Origin: Pandoraea norimbergensis
GTDB taxonomy: Bacteria > Pseudomonadota > Gammaproteobacteria > Burkholderiales > Burkholderiaceae
Assembly: GCF_001465545.3 (NCBI RefSeq)
Contig: NZ_CP013480.3
Span: 1,798,001 to 1,862,000, forward strand
DNA length: 64,000 nt
Reading direction: 5' to 3'
The translations under genes and the position numbers were made by a program. The first letter of the stretch is position 1, and each line of letters begins with the position of its first letter. Shown here piece by piece: positions 63,456 through 64,000 of this stretch. The notes beneath the pieces were generated by a model that saw only the letters and a program-made list of their open reading frames with translations, had not been told where the DNA came from and did no database searches.

Positions 63456-64000
63456 TCACTTCTGATCTGGCGTGGCCGCTGCACTCGTTGCGTTCGCTGC
63501 ATCTGTCACACCACCGCCCAACGCCTGCCAGAGCGCCGCAGTGTCTGCCAGTCGTGCGCCTTGTGATTCAAGTTGGGCGCGTGTGGCATCCAGCGCCTGA
63601 CGTTGTGCGTCGAGCAACGAGAGATGACTGATGCCGCCAACGCGATAGCGATCGGCGGCGATTCGGTAAGCCGTCTCGGTGCGCTTCGCAGCGTCGGCCC
63701 TTGCGGAGAGCGTATTCGCATCGGCTTCAAGCGCGCGCATCGCATCGGCCACTTGGGCAAGACCGAGCAGCACCGTGTCCTGATACGACGCCAGTGCCGC
63801 GTCGTAGGCGGCCACGGCCGAGCGTCGCTGTGCACGCAATTCCCCGCCCCGAAAGATCGGCTGCAACAGGTTCATGCCGATACTCCAGATATTGATGCCA
63901 TCGCCGAGATCGGCCATGCGCATGCGCTGCGTGCCGAAGCTGCCCGAGAGCGTGAACTGCGGATACAGGTTGGCCGTGGCCACGCCCACGTCGGCGCTCG
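63456..64000 (-). CDS. TolC-family outer-membrane efflux protein (5'-truncated by window)
   Basis: The frame is open to the window edge, so only the last 181 or so residues are present. The segment DVGVATANLYPQFTLSGSFG and the later QPIFRGGELRAQ are typical of OprM/NodT-type RND outer-membrane factors. Long coiled-coil helices (SYQDTVLLGLAQVADAMRAL, then YRVGGISHLSLLDAQR) follow. The C-terminus is Ala/Thr-rich. Inner-membrane pump genes, if any, lie beyond the window. Confidence 0.88.
   Translation of the reverse strand, partial: SADVGVATANLYPQFTLSGSFGTQRMRMADLGDGINIWSIGMNLLQPIFRGGELRAQRRSAVAAYDAALASYQDTVLLGLAQVADAMRALEADANTLSARADAAKRTETAYRIAADRYRVGGISHLSLLDAQRQALDATRAQLESQGARLADTAALWQALGGGVTDAANATSAAATPDQK

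Overview
The window is GC-rich chromosomal DNA of a betaproteobacterium of the Burkholderiaceae. Gene content (prpR-prpBC-acnD-prpF-prpD, glpR-glpD-glpK, a CYP116B-type self-sufficient P450, many LysR/IclR regulators, MFS transporters and two chemoreceptors) and codon use fit Pandoraea or a close relative of Burkholderia/Cupriavidus; the genus is an inference. No rRNA, tRNA, CRISPR array or insertion sequence was found. About 51 protein genes are supported, including one of 54 codons.

Layout. 1-3660: C-terminal part of an autotransporter with six visible IPT/TIG repeats. 3.7-6.1 kb: a small unknown protein, an FMN reductase of lower GC, and an ankyrin-like membrane protein. 6.3-10.7 kb: a dCache chemoreceptor behind a sigma-28-type promoter, a GFA-fold protein and a second chemoreceptor. 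10.9-16.5 kb: a CoA-transferase diverging from a LysR regulator, a membrane protein, and a CSS-EAL cyclic-di-GMP phosphodiesterase. 16.5-18.5 kb: a proline/tyrosine repeat lipoprotein, a probable small RNA, and a cupin thiol dioxygenase. 18.7-23.2 kb: two MFS transporters, then a compact GbsR/MarR-type regulon whose two operators share identical half-sites. 23.2-26.8 kb: the P450-reductase-ferredoxin fusion diverging from an IclR regulator. 27.0-29.9 kb: a gene behind a strong Fur box whose product looks like a degenerate phosphopantetheinyl transferase, and an orphan peptide-binding protein.

29.9-36.0 kb: a four-gene minus-strand operon (MFS importer, SDR, IlvD/Edd dehydratase, 3-hydroxyisobutyrate-dehydrogenase-like enzyme) with a divergent LysR gene, most like a sugar-acid catabolic unit. 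36-40.9 kb: an SDR, a GlxA-type AraC regulator, a secreted Gly/Ser repeat protein preceded by what looks like a complete sigma-54 promoter architecture, a MetQ-family binding protein and a 54-residue membrane protein. 40.9-50.9 kb: the methylcitrate (propionate) cluster, with sigma-54 activator PrpR diverging from prpB-prpC-acnD-prpF-prpD behind a textbook -24/-12 promoter. Both routes from 2-methylcitrate to 2-methylisocitrate (AcnD+PrpF and PrpD) are encoded. 50.9-54.9 kb: MFS/LysR pair, VOC protein, glycerate kinase. 55.4-60.3 kb: lipoprotein and glpR, glpD, glpK with GlpR operators. 60.3-61.1 kb: a gene-poor stretch. 61.1-64.0 kb: FAH hydrolase and VOC protein, divergent LysR, and the C-terminal part of a TolC-like efflux protein.

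Two window-wide themes stand out: regulatory sites that can be read directly (sigma-28, sigma-54, Fur, GlpR, GbsR-type and LysR-type), and many short 8-13 bp head-to-tail repeats in spacers and at gene 3' ends.
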